From Isoetes taiwanensis (lineage: Eukaryota; Streptophyta; Lycopodiopsida; Isoetales; Isoetaceae): 64,000 nt of DNA. The notes beneath the pieces were generated by a model. That model was not told the origin of the DNA. It saw only the letters and a list, made by a program, of their open reading frames with translations, and did not search any database. The translations under genes were made by a program, and so were the position numbers. Shown piece by piece: positions 34,901 to 48,303 of the stretch. Every line of letters begins with the position of its first letter. The first letter of the stretch is position 1. The DNA is taken from the NCBI GenBank assembly GCA_021234155.1, contig JAJEKV010000105.1, positions 3,334,937-3,398,936 on the forward strand, in the 5' to 3' direction.

Positions 34901-37900
34901 AAGGGTAACAAAGGGAACTATATATACAAAGCATATTACAATTACTACGAAGCATTAGGTCCCCTTGTGCCTCCGCCGAGTTGCACAGTCATCGGTGTTC
35001 CTCGGTGCAATGGTGTTGGCGATCTATATCCTCCTATTTGTGCGTCGGCTCATTTTCCGGGTAACTTGTTGATATGCTTGAATTTTCGTGTTTATTAGGC
35101 TATGGCACAACAACGGCTTTGCATCACATTCTAACTAAAGGTGTTAGCAATTGGATTTGATGCTTACGACATTTAGGTGCGCTACGATCTGTTCGCCGGT
35201 GATTGATTGTTCCCCTTCATGATACTTGAAGCTGTTTGAGAGAAGTCTCTTGAGCAATGGCAGCGCATTATACTCCTGCGGGTTGTTCTTTAAATATAGA
35301 TCCATCGCTTGGGTTCGCAGTTGCATGCAAGTCAGCGTGCAAGTCATCGGCTACGCCCTAAGCCTAGTTGCTTCTCCATCGAGCTTCGAACTTCTTTGTT
35401 TGGTCCCTGAATGCATGGCTTGGGCGTTGTCACGTTCCCGGTGCTATGCCGTCTTCTTGTCTTGAGTACCCTCGGTGGTGTTGATTGTGCCATTGGGGTT
35501 TTGATCCTCTGTTGCCTCTAGGGAGCTCGTGGAAAGAAGTTGGTTGCTAGCACTTCTCAACTTTCAGTTCAGCTTTGTCCCTCTATGCATGTGGTCTCGG
35601 CAAGTAAAAAGCATCATAGCTCTCCTCCTGGCGGCTATGTTGTGGGATGATGGATCCTTATATCTGGCAGCGGCATGAGTTGAAAAGTACGCATAGATAT
35701 ACTCTTGTCGTTGAATAGCTTGGCTATTATCTTGAACTCTCTTTTGCGAAGGTGCTTGATTGCTATCCTTGTCGTTAAGGTGTCGAATGCTTGCTTCTAC
35801 CTTAGGCGTTTGGTAATACCACATGTGGGAGATATGATGGCTCTTCTTCTCTTCTAATTAGCGGTAGGGGTGCACGGCCCGAAGCCATCTGCTGGGTGCG
35901 CTGGGCCGACTACATCTCCATCTGGTATCGTGTAAGTAGTGCATCACTTTCTATATTATTACCACAAGGTGGAATTATGGTCGTCCGAATGTTGCCTTCA
36001 GTTGATTTAAGTTGATGTCGGTCCTTCCTCCTTCTATGTTGAGGCCACTGCGTGTCATAAGTTCGTCAAGTGTTGCCCGTACGCCACAAAGAGGTAGTAG
36101 TGCATACGGCGATGTCTGATGCGGCGGCTGTTGATCTTGACATGACGATTGTTGTCTCTTATTACGACATTGGTGGGCGGCGGTCTTCTACTTGAGGGCA
36201 CTTTAGGAAGTGTTGGGGTCGAAGGTTTGCTTGGAGCTTTGATGGTTTCTCCCTGGTACTTGCTCTTCCATCTTGATCTTAGGCTGTCATTGTGCTTCCT
36301 TGCTTCCTCATTTGAGTATCGAAGTGAAGGAGCTTCGATCTAAGCTGCATCAGAGTAAACATGACTCTATGTTTCTCCACTATATATTAATGAGCAGAGA
36401 TATACAATAGACATATCACGCATTGGCAAGTTTTAATTCATCCACTTTTTCAAAAAACAATTCACGAGGATCTACTTAATATTTATATACTCCTTTAGGG
36501 TTTCCCCTCCTCTATGGCGTTTTGGAGTGCGGTTTCTTTCTTCGTTCTAGTTAACTCAGGATTCCTTGAGAATCTTCTGTGTTGAAGCTTCATCAATAAG
36601 TCAAAACAGATCCTTCAGTTAGCGAGAGTGTTTTGTCGATGTGATCTCTTGAGAAAGATGCTCCTCCTTAATGTGTATATTAAGTGAGGAATCGCGGTGA
36701 CAGCTCAACGTCCCCTACATGCGGTGTGTCGTTAAGGTTGCCGTTGTGTCGCGGTGGATTGATCGCAGTGGATCACGAACATTCTGATTGGGCATTCTTG
36801 AATGTCGCCCGAGCTACGGTCGTGGTGGGTAGGCGGGGCATTGTCATTCCTCCGCGGGTTGAATTCCGGTGGGGCGCTCTTTGTTGCTTGGGCTTTGCTT
36901 CGTGCGAGGTGGCTCTCGTGGAAGTGTGGTCCATTACTACATGGCTCCTTCTAGTGCTAGGTGATTTGTTACTATTTGGGTGAATTGGTCTCCTCGGAAG
37001 TCCCTTGGGTCCTATCCATTCAGTCTCTCACTCCTTGGCGGCGTTTCATGACATTAAGCGAGGCTGGCGAGCAGGTGGGTGGTGATCTTTCCTCTCTTGG
37101 AGTGCGCTTTTGGGTCTTCTCTCCTTATGCAATGCGTACATGGTACAGGACCTTGATGTCTTCAAGAAGTTGCGCCTCTCGCTCTTCACAGTAGCTCGGC
37201 TTTAGCCGAGAGCAACCTTTCATTATATCCCTAGAAGTCCCAGGGTCTCTTGAAAGGGCTCTCCTACAACGATACGGGTTCTATAACAAGCAAGATGGCT
37301 CGGCGACATTACTTTGGAGACCTATCTATGATCTACAAGTCTATGGGCATTAGGGCGTGTGGTATGGTATGGCAACAGGGTTCTTTTGCAAAACCTCAGT
37401 GATGTTTGCAGAACACTCAGGTCCTAGCACAAAGAAGTTGGTTTGGGAGTCCAATCTCTACATGGAGTGACTTGGGGCGACTCTGAATCTAGCTTCTTTC
37501 TAGATATCCTGGCAATAAAAAGTGTCAATGTGGCGGCTATATAAGTCCAAACCCTATTATAAGGACACAAAAATTGAGTCAAGGTTTATGCCTTTGGCAT
37601 GGCTTGAGAATTGACGTACCAACGGTTAGACTTGGGTTGCTATCTTTGAGGTCTAGATGACTATAACAAAGGGTGTTCTTGGGCACTTCTATCTGAAAGG
37701 TAAGAGCATCAGCTTTAGGCGAGCAATACTTGAGAGGTACTAATGGGGTATGCTTCTGTTACAAACAAACCACGGTTTGGAGAAAACAATTCAGGGTTTG
37801 AAATTTTGGTCATTTTGGGCTGAGTTTTGACATTTCTAGCCTAGTTTGAGGTTATAAGTGGATTCTAGGCTGTCTAGCAGTCCCTATTGCAACAAATTTC

Positions 37901-39525
37901 AGGCAATTTGGAGCTCACGTAGCTCAAGATTATGGAGGCTCAAGTTTGGAGGTCTCACAGTGCCTCGTTAAAAATTTGGACTTTAGTTTCTTGGCAGTAG
38001 CGACGTGTGAAGACATTAATATTGGGTTAAACTTGTCCAATTTGGGTGATCTAAGAGGTCAAAATCATGCTAGTCTCATCCCGAGTTAGGCAGAATGGAC
38101 CCCTGCTTGGTCAATTTGGAGGTGTTTTGGTCTAGTTTGGACATGGTCTGAGTATAAGAAGGTCTCACCGGTGGCCTAGATCCAAAAACTAAACTTTAGT
38201 TTCTTAATAGCTACCCGGTGACGTGTGAGACATCACACTTTTGGTCTGAAAAATGTGCCATTTTACTAAAAGCGAAAGCTACTACTTGCTAATTTGCCCT
38301 AATTAAACAAGTTTAGACACATAAATTATTCAAAATTTGATTTATATTACAAAATTTTTGATTATTTTAAAATGTTTATTTGGGATACCATAATTAAACT
38401 AGCTAATTGCATGTCCTTCCTCATGAGGGTTGCACAAGCCATGGCTTGGGTGCGGTGTTGAGGTCTTCAAATGTTGGACCCGACTGCGCTCTGTAGCTGT
38501 GAGCCTTGGCCTCTGGCTCTGGATTACGCCCTCTCTCTTCTTGTATCTCCTTAGGTGCCTCCTTGGCCTTTGGCTGTTAAGCCTTCTCGAGGAAGTCCCG
38601 GCGGTCTGTTTAGTGCTTGTATACATGTCGTCGGGAGGTCGGGCCTAGAATGCCTTAGCAGGGAGGAATTTTTCCAAAGAGGAGCAGTAAATGGGGGTCC
38701 TAGGTCTATTTATAGATGGCCAATTACGGGTCAAATTACAAGCTACCCTTTGGATGAGCTAAAACACTTATTATCCTATTACATGGCTAAAATTTTAAAC
38801 ATTTCTAACTAGCTTGGCCATTAATATTATCTAACATTATTAAAGCTTAAATCTAATTAGAATCATGTTTTAAACATAGATGATGCCCTTTCGGTGGTTG
38901 GCGCGAGTTTGGGGAGTTCAACCTTGTGGGTGGGGAGGTTCAATTACTTCTTTGTGGGAATCCTTTTTAGATGAGGGTTCAGATAGATTGAAAGCTAGAC
39001 TAATCTAGCTAATTCCTAGCTTAAAATTCAGTTACCATGTTACTTTTTTGGAATTTATCACTTTTAAAGCTTAAAATTCGGTTACCATGTTGCTTTTTGG
39101 AGTCTATCACTTTTAAAGCTTAAAATTGATTACCATGTTACTTTTTGGAATTATCACTTTTAAAGATGTTTTTAGGATCAATGTCTCACGAGGTAAGCGC
39201 CCTTTCAAAACTAAAAGTCGCAGTTCTTTGACCAAGCTGCAGTACGTGAACCCTGCCCAAGAGAGTTTTGCTCATTCTTTTAGTCTTATTAAGTTCGATT
39301 CTTTGACGGGGAGCACGAGCTGTGAGACCACCTTACTTTGAGGAGGTTTTGCTCATTCTTTGCAGATCTTATTAGTTCCAATTCACTTAGCTTGTTACTA
39401 GTTAGCCGCAGACTACAAAAATGAAAACATTTTTCCCTTTCGAGGTTTGAGGATCCTATCAAGTTAGTATGCGGGAACATGGTCGGTGCTGCTCTTGGTC
39501 TCAAGAACATTGCTCGATACCAGCG

Positions 39526-40016
39526 TGACGTCCCTACTTGTATCTCGATGCCCTTTTAGTATACAAACAGGAAGTTCATCGCGCCAGCTCCACACTGATG
39601 CGGGGCCACTCCACATATCCCTTTGTGACCGCCTAGAGTCCCACGGTGGGAGAATGGTCATTTTACCGTCTCGGGGCCCACCTGGCTAGCGGGCGTAAAC
39701 ATACTGCGTCGGTAACATATCATATACCCACACCTCGAAGGGGTGGCACATCAACATCTGCATAGACAAAGATCAACACAATACGAAGTTCCTACCCAAG
39801 GCTCCGGAACTCGAGGATGGCCCGACAAGCTGGGTCTCGAGTTCGGTCGCGAGGAACTGATCATGACAATGGATTGGGCTCGCATAAGAACATGGCTGAG
39901 GTTGTCCCTCCATCCGCCCCTCACGTACACGCTGCAGTAGGTTGAAAAGTGTTGGGACCTGGCTTGTAGCCCGCGCCCGGGTGCATGGCAAGGCTATTCT
40001 GGGTTACATCTCCCAG
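39526..40016 (-). repeat. Truncated 5' LTR of LTR element 2
   Basis: The first 490 bp match 30523-31020 closely, including GACAATGGATTGGGCT and CTCACGTRCACRCTGCAG segments. It ends abruptly at the minisatellite with a few bases of possible microhomology (CAGT). Confidence 0.8.
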
Positions 40017-40017
40017 T

Positions 40018-42380
40018 CCCAGTGGCATGTTGGAGCCTAGGTGGCATGTTGGAGCCTAGGTGGTGGCATGTTGGAGCCTATGTGGCATGTTTGAGAGTAT
40101 GTTGGAGCCTAGGTGGTATGTTTGAGCCACCTTGGCATGTTTGAGCCTAGGTGGCATGTTTGGCACCCTAGGTGGCATGTTTGAGCCACTTGGCATGCTG
40201 AGAAACCTAGGTGGCGGGTTGGAGGCACCGCCATGTTGGGCCTGGGTGGTATGTTGGAGCCTAGGTGGCATGTTTGAAACCACCTTGGCATGTTGGGCTT
40301 CAGGTGGCATGTTGGAAACCACGTGGCATGCTTGGTCCATGGTGGCATGTTTGAGCTTAGGTGGCATGTTGGGAAGGGCCTAGGTGGCATGTTTGAGCAC
40401 CTTGGCATGTTTGAGCCACCTTGGCATATTGAGCCTAGGTGGCATGTTGGAGCACATGTGGCATGTTTGAGCCACCTTGGCATGTTTGAGCCTAGATGGC
40501 ATGTTTGAGGCCACCTTGGCATGTGGATCCCGGTTTGCATGTTTGAGCCACCTTGCATCTTAAAACACAGGTGACATGTTTGGTAGTGCCATGTTTGAGC
40601 CAACTTGGCATGTTGGAGCCCTGGGTGGCCTTGGGCTGCATTGGCATGTTTGAGCCACCTTGGCATGTTTGGAACTTTTGGTGTTTAAAACCCCTGGTTG
40701 ATGTTGGCAGACATGGGTGGCATGTTTGAGGCCACCTTGGCATGTTTGAGCTAAGTGGCATGTTTGAGCCACCTTGGCATGTTTGAACTAGGTGAACTTG
40801 TTTCATGTTTCGGTGAGCCGTCGAGACGGCTCACGCGTGGCTAGGTGGCATGTTTGACTTCCTGTGGCATCTTTGAACCCTAGGTGGCAGGTTGGGAACA
40901 CCTTGGCATGTTGGAGCCTCGGTGGTATATTGGAGCCTAGGTGGCATGTTTGAGCCACAGCAGCATGTTGAGCCTACCGGTATGTTGAACCTAGGTGTTG
41001 AGCCACCTTGGCATGTTGCGACTAAATGACATGTTGGAAATACGTGGCATGTTTGAGCATCGTGGCATGTTTGAGCTTAGGTGGCATGTTGGAGCCTAGG
41101 TGGCATTTGAGCACCTTGGCATGTTTGGTACAACAGCATGTTGGAGCCTAGGTGGCATGTTTGAACTAGGTGTGGCATGTTGGGCGCCTGCATTGTGTTT
41201 GGGCCACCTTGGCATGTTTGAGACTTAGGTGGCACATCTTTGGAGCCTAGGTGGCATATTTGAGCTTGGCATGTTGCAGCCAAGGTGACATGTTGATGGC
41301 ATGTTTGAGCCACCTTGGCATGTTTGAGCCGGTGGCGGGTTAGCACCACCTTGGCATGTTGCTGGGCCAGTGGTATGTTGGGCTTAGGTGGCATGTTTGA
41401 AGGAGCCACCTTGGCGTAATGGAAGCCTAGGTGGCATATTGGAAACCAGTGGCATGTTTGAGCTATCTTGATGTTTTGACCCTAGGTGGCATGTTTGAGG
41501 ACTTGTGGCATGTTTCAGCCACAGCAGTGATGGGCCTATGGGTGGCATGTTGGGGCACACTTGGCATGTTTGAGCCACCTTGACATGTTTGAGGCCTAGG
41601 TGGCATATTATGAGCCTAGGTGGCATGTTTGAGCCACCTTGGCATGTTGAACCTAGGTGACATGTTGGAATATTGGCATGTTTGGCATGTTGGGACCTTG
41701 GCATGTTGGGCCTAGGTGGCATGTTGGGCAGAGCATGGCATGTTTGAACTTTAGGTGGCATGTTGGAGCCTAGCTAGCATGTTTGAGCCACAGTGGTGTT
41801 TTGGGCCTAGGTGGAGCCCACATGGCATGTTTGAGCTTAGGTGGCATGTTGGAGCCTGGCTGTCATGTTTGAGCCACATTGGTGTGTTGGAGCCTAGGTG
41901 GCATGTTGAACCGTGACATGTTTGAGCAGCTTGGCATGTTTGAGCCACCTTGGCATGTTGGAGCTAGGTGGCATGTTGCGGCAGGTGTCACATTTGATCC
42001 ACCTTGGCATGTTGAACCCTAGGTGGCATGTTGTGAGCCACCTTGGCTTGTTGGAACTAGGTGGTGGCATGTTGACCCATTGGCATCTTTGAGCTACCTT
42101 GGCATGTTTGAGTCTAGGTGGCATGTCGAGCCTAGGTGATGTTTGAGCCACCTTGGCATGTTGAAGCCTAGGTGGCATGTTGGAACCTAGGTGGCGTGTT
42201 GGAACCCAGGCATGTTGAGCCCGTGGCATGTTGGAAGTCTAGGTGGCATGTTGAAGCCCGCATTGGCATGTTTGAGCTACCTTGGCATGTTGGAGCCTGG
42301 GTGACATGTTGGGCCACGTGGCATGTTTGACGCCTTGGCATGTTAGACCCCACATAGCATGTTAGGTGGGTGTGGCATGT
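40018..42380. repeat. 19-bp minisatellite, CACTA copy C
   Basis: Degenerate version of the same array. Unit order matches copy A from about A position 330. Many units have lost one to three bases. It includes a foreign-looking perfect hairpin at 40813-40834. Confidence 0.95.
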
Positions 42381-42887
42381 TTGAATCCTTCAGAAATGCC
42401 TATGATGCGAGCAATGACAATCTTTGAGTTCTTCCATCGTATTGATATTTCTACAAGGTTGCCGAAGTGATGGATGTGCTTCCAGAGTTTCAGCTCTATG
42501 ACTCCTGCGCGCACACATGCTAGTGAAGTGTGTCAAACATCGCCACAACTCTTTTATGCCGCCATTTTGTGGCAATATGCTTTATCACCGGATAACTTGG
42601 TCATACATGGATCTTAGAAAACCATAAAACCCCACCACAAAAACACTACCTTAAAAACACCACCTTAAAAAAAATCGCTAAAAAACCATAGGGCTGAGAA
42701 AACAACACATCTTAAAAAGACTATACCTCCTTAAAAGGCTCCCCCATTCTTAAAAAAAAGCTACGACTCCCTAAAAAAACTATATCATATCCTTGAAAAA
42801 CCACACACACCTCATATAAGTACATGTAGGTTTTCAAATCTTCAAAAAAACATTATTCTATTTTCTTGTTGTTTCGGTCGTGGACAA

Positions 42888-44831
42888 ATGTATTCAACAA
42901 AACTTGGACTTATTCGGATATAATACTTGGGAATAATATTTTTAAGTATATGTCATGTTTAATTCTTCTTGATTCTTATAATTTTTTATATGTTCTAATT
43001 ATATAACTTTATCTTTAAATTTAAAGTATACTTGTTATAAAAGGCATAAAATTGCTTTCTATACTAATTTTCATCTTGAAATCTATTTAAATTAGACATT
43101 TCGAATATAAAATTTTAACTTTTAGTGATTTCTTAACAAATTTAAAAATTTGTGAATCAGGATAATTGTAAATGAAATGATGGTTTGATAAATTGATTGG
43201 CTTGAAACTATATGAGAGAACTTCACAATTTACAAACTCTTAAATTTTTAAAAATACTTTAAAAGTGTTGGTTCAAAATTCTTTAAAGATAGAAGTTTTG
43301 TTTTAAAGATAGAAGTTTATATTTTAATAGCAAATATTGAATAGTTTATTATTGATAAAAATTAATTAAAATAAGGCATTCAATTTTTATAATTAAAACT
43401 TAAATGCAATAGTTTGATTCATTTCATCTAAACTTACATTTAGAAAAATAACATTTAATCATATAAAAGTTCATTTTAGATGAAAGTTTTAAATTTAAAT
43501 AGATTAAAGTAATGGTTAGTCTGAAAGTAGTTTTAAGGTACATAGCGTCGTACTTCTTATCAAAGATAAAGTGAAAATTTATAAAATCAAGAAAAATAAA
43601 AACACATATAATCATTCTTAATGTTAACAATGTTATTCCAACAATGTAGAGTTTGAATTTTGTCTTATTCTGCTGCTTCTTCTTGTTCCTTAAATTCTAT
43701 CAAAGTTTTTCTATAATGTTGTCTAGACTATGAAAAGATTAACTTTTTTCTTTTTCCCAAGTTATATCATAATATTTGTCTTTCTTTCCGGCATGCTAGT
43801 TCTAGGCGAGGTTGTGATCTTGAGAAAAGAGTGATATTCTTTGTGTGATATCTCCTCGATCATCTACTTTTGGACATTCTTATAAATACAAATGTATATT
43901 TTGTGAATGGAGATTGAAGCTTCTTGATTTGGAGTCTAGGTAAGCAATTTTCTTGTCCTTTTTTTTTTTTTTTTTAATTTAATATTTTTAACTTTTAACC
44001 TTAAAATTTTAGAGCCGGCCGGAGGGCTGTGGGAGTTAGAGGTTTTAGGATTGTGATACAAAACTGATTTGGTAGATTTGGTCTGAGAAAACTCCACATT
44101 CCTAACAACTTTAAAAGCCCAGGATAAAGACAAAATATTCAAAAGTATTGGAATGTTAACATTGTGGGTACTTAACATTGTCCATAATAATAACATTTTT
44201 AGCACTGTTGATTTTTATAAAATTTTTTAGTTTATCTTTAGATAAGAGTATGATAGTTATAAAAATTTAAAACTTCTTTCTAGACTATTATTATTACTTT
44301 TAATCTTTATTTAAATTTAATTTTTCATCTAAAATGAACTTTATATGATTAAAATGTTATTTTCAAATGTAGGTTTTGAATGAAATGAATCAAATGATTG
44401 CATTTAAGTTTTAATTATAAAGAAATTGAACAGCTTATTTTTAATTAATTTTTCAATAATGACTATTCAATATTGTTATTAAAATATAAACTTCTATCTT
44501 TAAAACAAAAGCTTCTATCTTTTAAAGAATTTTTGAACTCACACTCTTTTAAATATTTTTAATGTTCTAGGGTTTTGTAGTAATTACTCATAATTCAGGT
44601 CAATCACTTATCAAACAATCATGTTCATTTTTATTTCCTCGTTCGCAAGCTGTTAATCACTAAAAATAAGGTACATATTCAACTAATGTCTAATTCTCAA
44701 TAGGCTCGCGTAATTCTAATTTAGGAATAAAATTATAATAAGTATATAAATGCAAAATCGAAAGAGTAGCTGTTTATACTGCTTCGCGTCATTCGTTGTC
44801 TATCATCGAATCTACTTGTTGAATATACCAT
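42888..44831. repeat. Long inverted repeat, copy C (degenerate)
   Basis: Same arms as in copies A and B with many more small differences. It contains the 340-bp central segment shared with B (about 43620-43960). The right arm is strongly eroded near 44580-44820. Confidence 0.8.
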
Positions 44832-44853
44832 CAATCGACCCGGGGTTATAGTG

Positions 44854-46930
44854 CACGCTCAGAAAGAAAACATTAATTTTTAGCATGCCCATCTTGGGCA
44901 CGCTTCAAGCCATAAATGCTTTTCAAATGATAAGAAACACGCTCCTTCCATGAACAATGAAATCACGGGGTTGTGTCATATAGACCTCTTCCTCCAAATG
45001 ACCATTCAAAAAAACAGATTTAATGTCCATTTGAAACTTCAACCAACCTTTCATTCGCGGCAAAGAACTATAACTGATCGATGGTGGACGTGCGATACGG
45101 GGGCAAATACTTCATCATAATCTAAGCCTTTTTACATTGCAAAACCCTTGGCTACAAGTCTAGCTTTGTTAGCGACGCGTCATCGACATGAAATTTGGTT
45201 CTAAACACCCATTCTGACCAATAACTTGCTTATCGGTGAGTTCAATGCCTTGCTTCAACAATTGAGAGTATTCTTCTTCCATTACATCTTTGCCAACTGG
45301 ATCACTAAATTTGCTTCATAGAAGGTTTGTGGATCAATATGATCTGGACCTTTGCCATTAAAGGCAAGGTTACATGATCCATTGAACTTCTCCTGTTTCT
45401 CCCATCGAGGCGATCTTTGATCTCCTAGGTTCAACAATAATAGGTACAACGAGTCTTTTTCTTGAGTTTAAACAATTTTGTTTCTCGCGAGAGTGCTGAT
45501 CTCCTAGGTTCAACTTAGCAGGAAGTATATAGCAGGTGCTACAATGGGTGCTATAGCAGTGCTGGATCAAGATCTGATACCTTCATGTGTGCTGGACTTC
45601 CCTGAAAGGAACCAACACTGCTCATGGGCCATAGGGGAGTGGAATTGGGATCATCAGTGCCACTACTTGAGGGCAAATCTTGCGAGTTCTTTGGAGAAAC
45701 CACTAGAGAGGAGAGAAAGGTCTACCAGCGGTTTGCTATCGATCTCAACATCCAAGCTCTTTGTCATTGTGAGCTGCAGGAGAATCACCGAAGATATACC
45801 ATCATACCACAACATCTTCAACAAACCGAACGACTGCCCACAATAACACGCTTGTTGGAAGGATCATACAACTTGTAACCTTTCGATTTTACGGATACCC
45901 AATGAAGATGTCTTTGACAACTCTGTCATGCAACTTCCCATACTTTTTTTTTTCTCGGCGAGGTATGGAAGCATAAGCCAAGCATCCAAACACCCTCAAA
46001 TGAGATACATCTGGTTTCATTCTCCAAAATGCTTCATAAGGAGTCACATCTGGACTGCCTTAGTAGGCGACCTATTTGCCAAATATCTTTGTTGTCACTA
46101 CTACCTCTCCCCAAAAGATTAGAGGCGGTTGCTTGTGACTCATCATAGATCTTGCCAAATCAAGCAAAGATTTATTCCTCCTTTCAGCTACACCATTTTG
46201 TGGATGAGCATAAGGAATGATTTCAATACCTTCTTCCATGAGAAACTCATCAAAGGCATTAGAAACATATTAGCCTCCATTGTCACTTCTCAACTTTTTT
46301 TATTACTAACCCTATGCTTTTTTGATTTCTTGCTTTGAAGGCCTTGAACTTTCCAAGCACCTCGGATTTGCGAAGGCAAAGTATACACCCAAGTGTACCC
46401 TCATGAAATCATCAATCGGGGTCAAAAATACCTCTTTCCACCTAGTGAAACATGGGGCATATAACACAAATCATAATCTGACAACTCAAGAGGTTGAGTT
46501 GCTCGATGAAACTTCTTTGTGGAAAAGGTTGTTGAGGTTGCTTTTCCTCGAGATGGCACGCAAAGACACCTCAAGCTTGACACATTTGAGAGAGGGAATA
46601 CAGTAACCATCTTGTTCTTGTACAAAGCATGTACAATGATTGCCTCCAACATGACCAAAATGAGCATGCCCACAGATGCTTTCAACGATCAAATCGGCAC
46701 ATACAAGACCATGTTGAGTCTTATGGCCGAACTATCAAAGACATACAAGCCATTACGCAGCGTCGGCCGTGCAATGAAGCGCAGACTTTTCAAGTCAATT
46801 CCTTCAAGTGGATTCATGTCCGCCAGATAGGCTTTGCCATTTTCGAGAACAATGTGATGGCACGCTTTATCAAATTCAGCGGCCGGACATGATATTAGAT
46901 TGTAATCAGGGAGCAAACATGACATTCCTC
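44854..46930 (-). pseudogene. Ty1/copia pol of the copy retaining its 5' half
   Basis: Minus strand, continuous with gag. From high to low coordinates it has KACHHIVLENGKAYLADMNP (pre-integrase region, near 46850), a GHAHFGHVGG segment related to the LWHxRLGH motif, SDYDLCYMPHVSLGGKRYF (start of integrase core), GKFKAFKA, SDNGGEY, NGVAERRNR, and RT up to the CACTA junction at 44853. Frameshifts are frequent. This copy runs past the poly-T point (about 46300) where copies A and B switch to the captured gene, so it represents the original copia arrangement. Confidence 0.9.
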
Positions 46931-47971
46931 ACCTTACTAACTACATCACGTCCATGCAATTGAAAAGCTACAATCCCTTTCACGTGATAGGAAGAGAATA
47001 TCCATCACCCATCTTTACATCACCTCCAAATCGAGGTTCAAGTTCAGAAAACACATCAGATCTCGGTTAAGATGAACCCGTGCTCTGAGTCCAAAATCCG
47101 GTCCTTACGTAGGGTGCTGGCCATTTGTTGCAAGATTCGGATATTCAACATCAAAAGTGGCACACGCAACAACACTTGTCTCTCCCTTAGAGTTGCATTT
47201 CTTTGTGCTTCTCGTGTCACTATCCTTTGAGCTTTTCGTCTCCTTACAATTCGGACTGTAGTGACCCTTTTCACCACAATTCCATCACTTGAACTCCTTG
47301 GATTTCTTACCATCAGACTTCACATTTTCTGACTTCCTAGAGTCTTTGCTATCAGCAAACTTCTTCTTGGTATCAGCTCGAGAAGTAGACACAAAATTAG
47401 CATGGTCCACTCTCCCATCCCTTTGCTTCTGCACCAACTCCTCTTGTTGTAGTAGAATGGTTACTTTGGCTATATCAATCTTCTCCTTTGCACGATCTTG
47501 AAGAGATAATATCATCTGAAGGAGGAAGACCAACCAAGATATCTTGAATCATTTGTTTTTCAGACGGGACTCCACCGGTGATCATGTAATCCAAGCGTCA
47601 TTGTTTCATCCGGTAAGGTATCTTGTGTGGCATTTGAAATCACCTAATTGAGCATGTCTCATTTTTGTTCTGGATCAGCATTTGAGTATCCATACCCTTG
47701 CTATCAAGAGACTTCTCCAAATGAGACCACATCTCCTTAAACTCAGTAAAATAGTTGATTTCATGACAAATTGTCTTTTCAACCAACATTTTGACAAGAG
47801 CACAAGCTTTACGGTTTACCGGCCGAAGATCTGTGACTTAGTCTTGATAAAGTCTTCATCAAACACCGCTCCCATATCACTAAATATCAAATAATTCACC
47901 ATGAACTTCTTCCAAGCATGGTAATTATTATTAGTGAGCTTTGTATTATGTGAGAACTTGAATGGATCCAT
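46931..47971 (-). pseudogene. Ty1/copia gag and protease, broken
   Basis: Gag starts at 47971 with MDPFKFSHNTKLTNNNYHAW, typical of plant copia gag. A TAA interrupts it after SQIFGR. It continues in shifted frames with TEFKEMWSHLEKSLDSKG and EKIDIAKVTILLQQEELVQK. The zinc knuckle reads stop-W-NCGEKGHYSPNC: the first Cys codon of the CCHC box is TGA. Protease follows with ILDSEHGFIL where ILDSG is expected, then FGGDVKMGDGYSLPIT. The lesions make it non-functional as read. Confidence 0.88.
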
Positions 47972-48290
47972 GAATTTCTCCTGCTTTCAGCAACCAAACA
48001 AATGGTTGAGAAAACAAATTCGTCACCAAACAAAGCACCCACTAGAAAAGTTGAATCTTGAATTTTGTCGCCAAAAAGGTCTTGGAAAACTCGAATCTCA
48101 CACCAGAACTTGCTGGAAAATCCGAAACTCTCTCCCAAAACACTTCCTCCCGGCCAAAAAGCAAGAATCTTCTCCAATGCTGCAAATGAGATTTTCCACC
48201 ACCAAATCTCAGCCAAAGAACTTCTGGAAACGATGGCCAATCCAATTTGGATGCTTCTCCAATAGCTTGCTCTATTCTTCCCTCAAGAAA

Positions 48291-48303
48291 GCGTCTGATA
48301 CCA
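48291..48303 (-). promoter_or_regulatory. Primer binding site of the copia element
   Basis: The minus strand reads TGGTATCAGACGC, a match to initiator-Met tRNA, directly beside the LTR edge at 48304. Confidence 0.9.

Larger units (their letters stand above)
30523..40016 (-). mobile_element. Large LTR element 2, 5' LTR truncated
   Basis: Same family and orientation as element 1. The 3' LTR is 30523-31929 and the interior 31930-39511. The primer site is at 39512-39522 and reads GCTCGATACCA on the plus strand, one base short of the consensus GCTCTGATACCA. The 5' LTR starts TGACGTCCC at 39526 but stops after about 490 bp at TCTCCCAGT, where the minisatellite of CACTA copy C begins. The two LTRs share subfamily differences from element 1, which supports a single insertion. 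No pol domain is visible. Short direct repeats of about 70 bp (TACCATGTTACTTTTTGG type) lie at 39010-39170. Confidence 0.82.
40018..44853 (+). mobile_element. CACTA element copy C, left end deleted
   Basis: Contains the minisatellite, unique flank (42381-42630), A-rich subterminal tract (42631-42830), long inverted repeat and right terminus GGGGTTATAGTG (ending 44853). The left TIR and left subterminal region are missing, removed with part of LTR element 2. The right flank reads CAC where copies A and B have CCT. Confidence 0.88.

Noticed and set aside
46422-46925. Overlapping minus-strand frames at 46422-46685, 46486-46692 and 46689-46925 as separate small genes
   Set aside because: They are successive frame-shifted pieces of the copia pre-integrase and integrase region.
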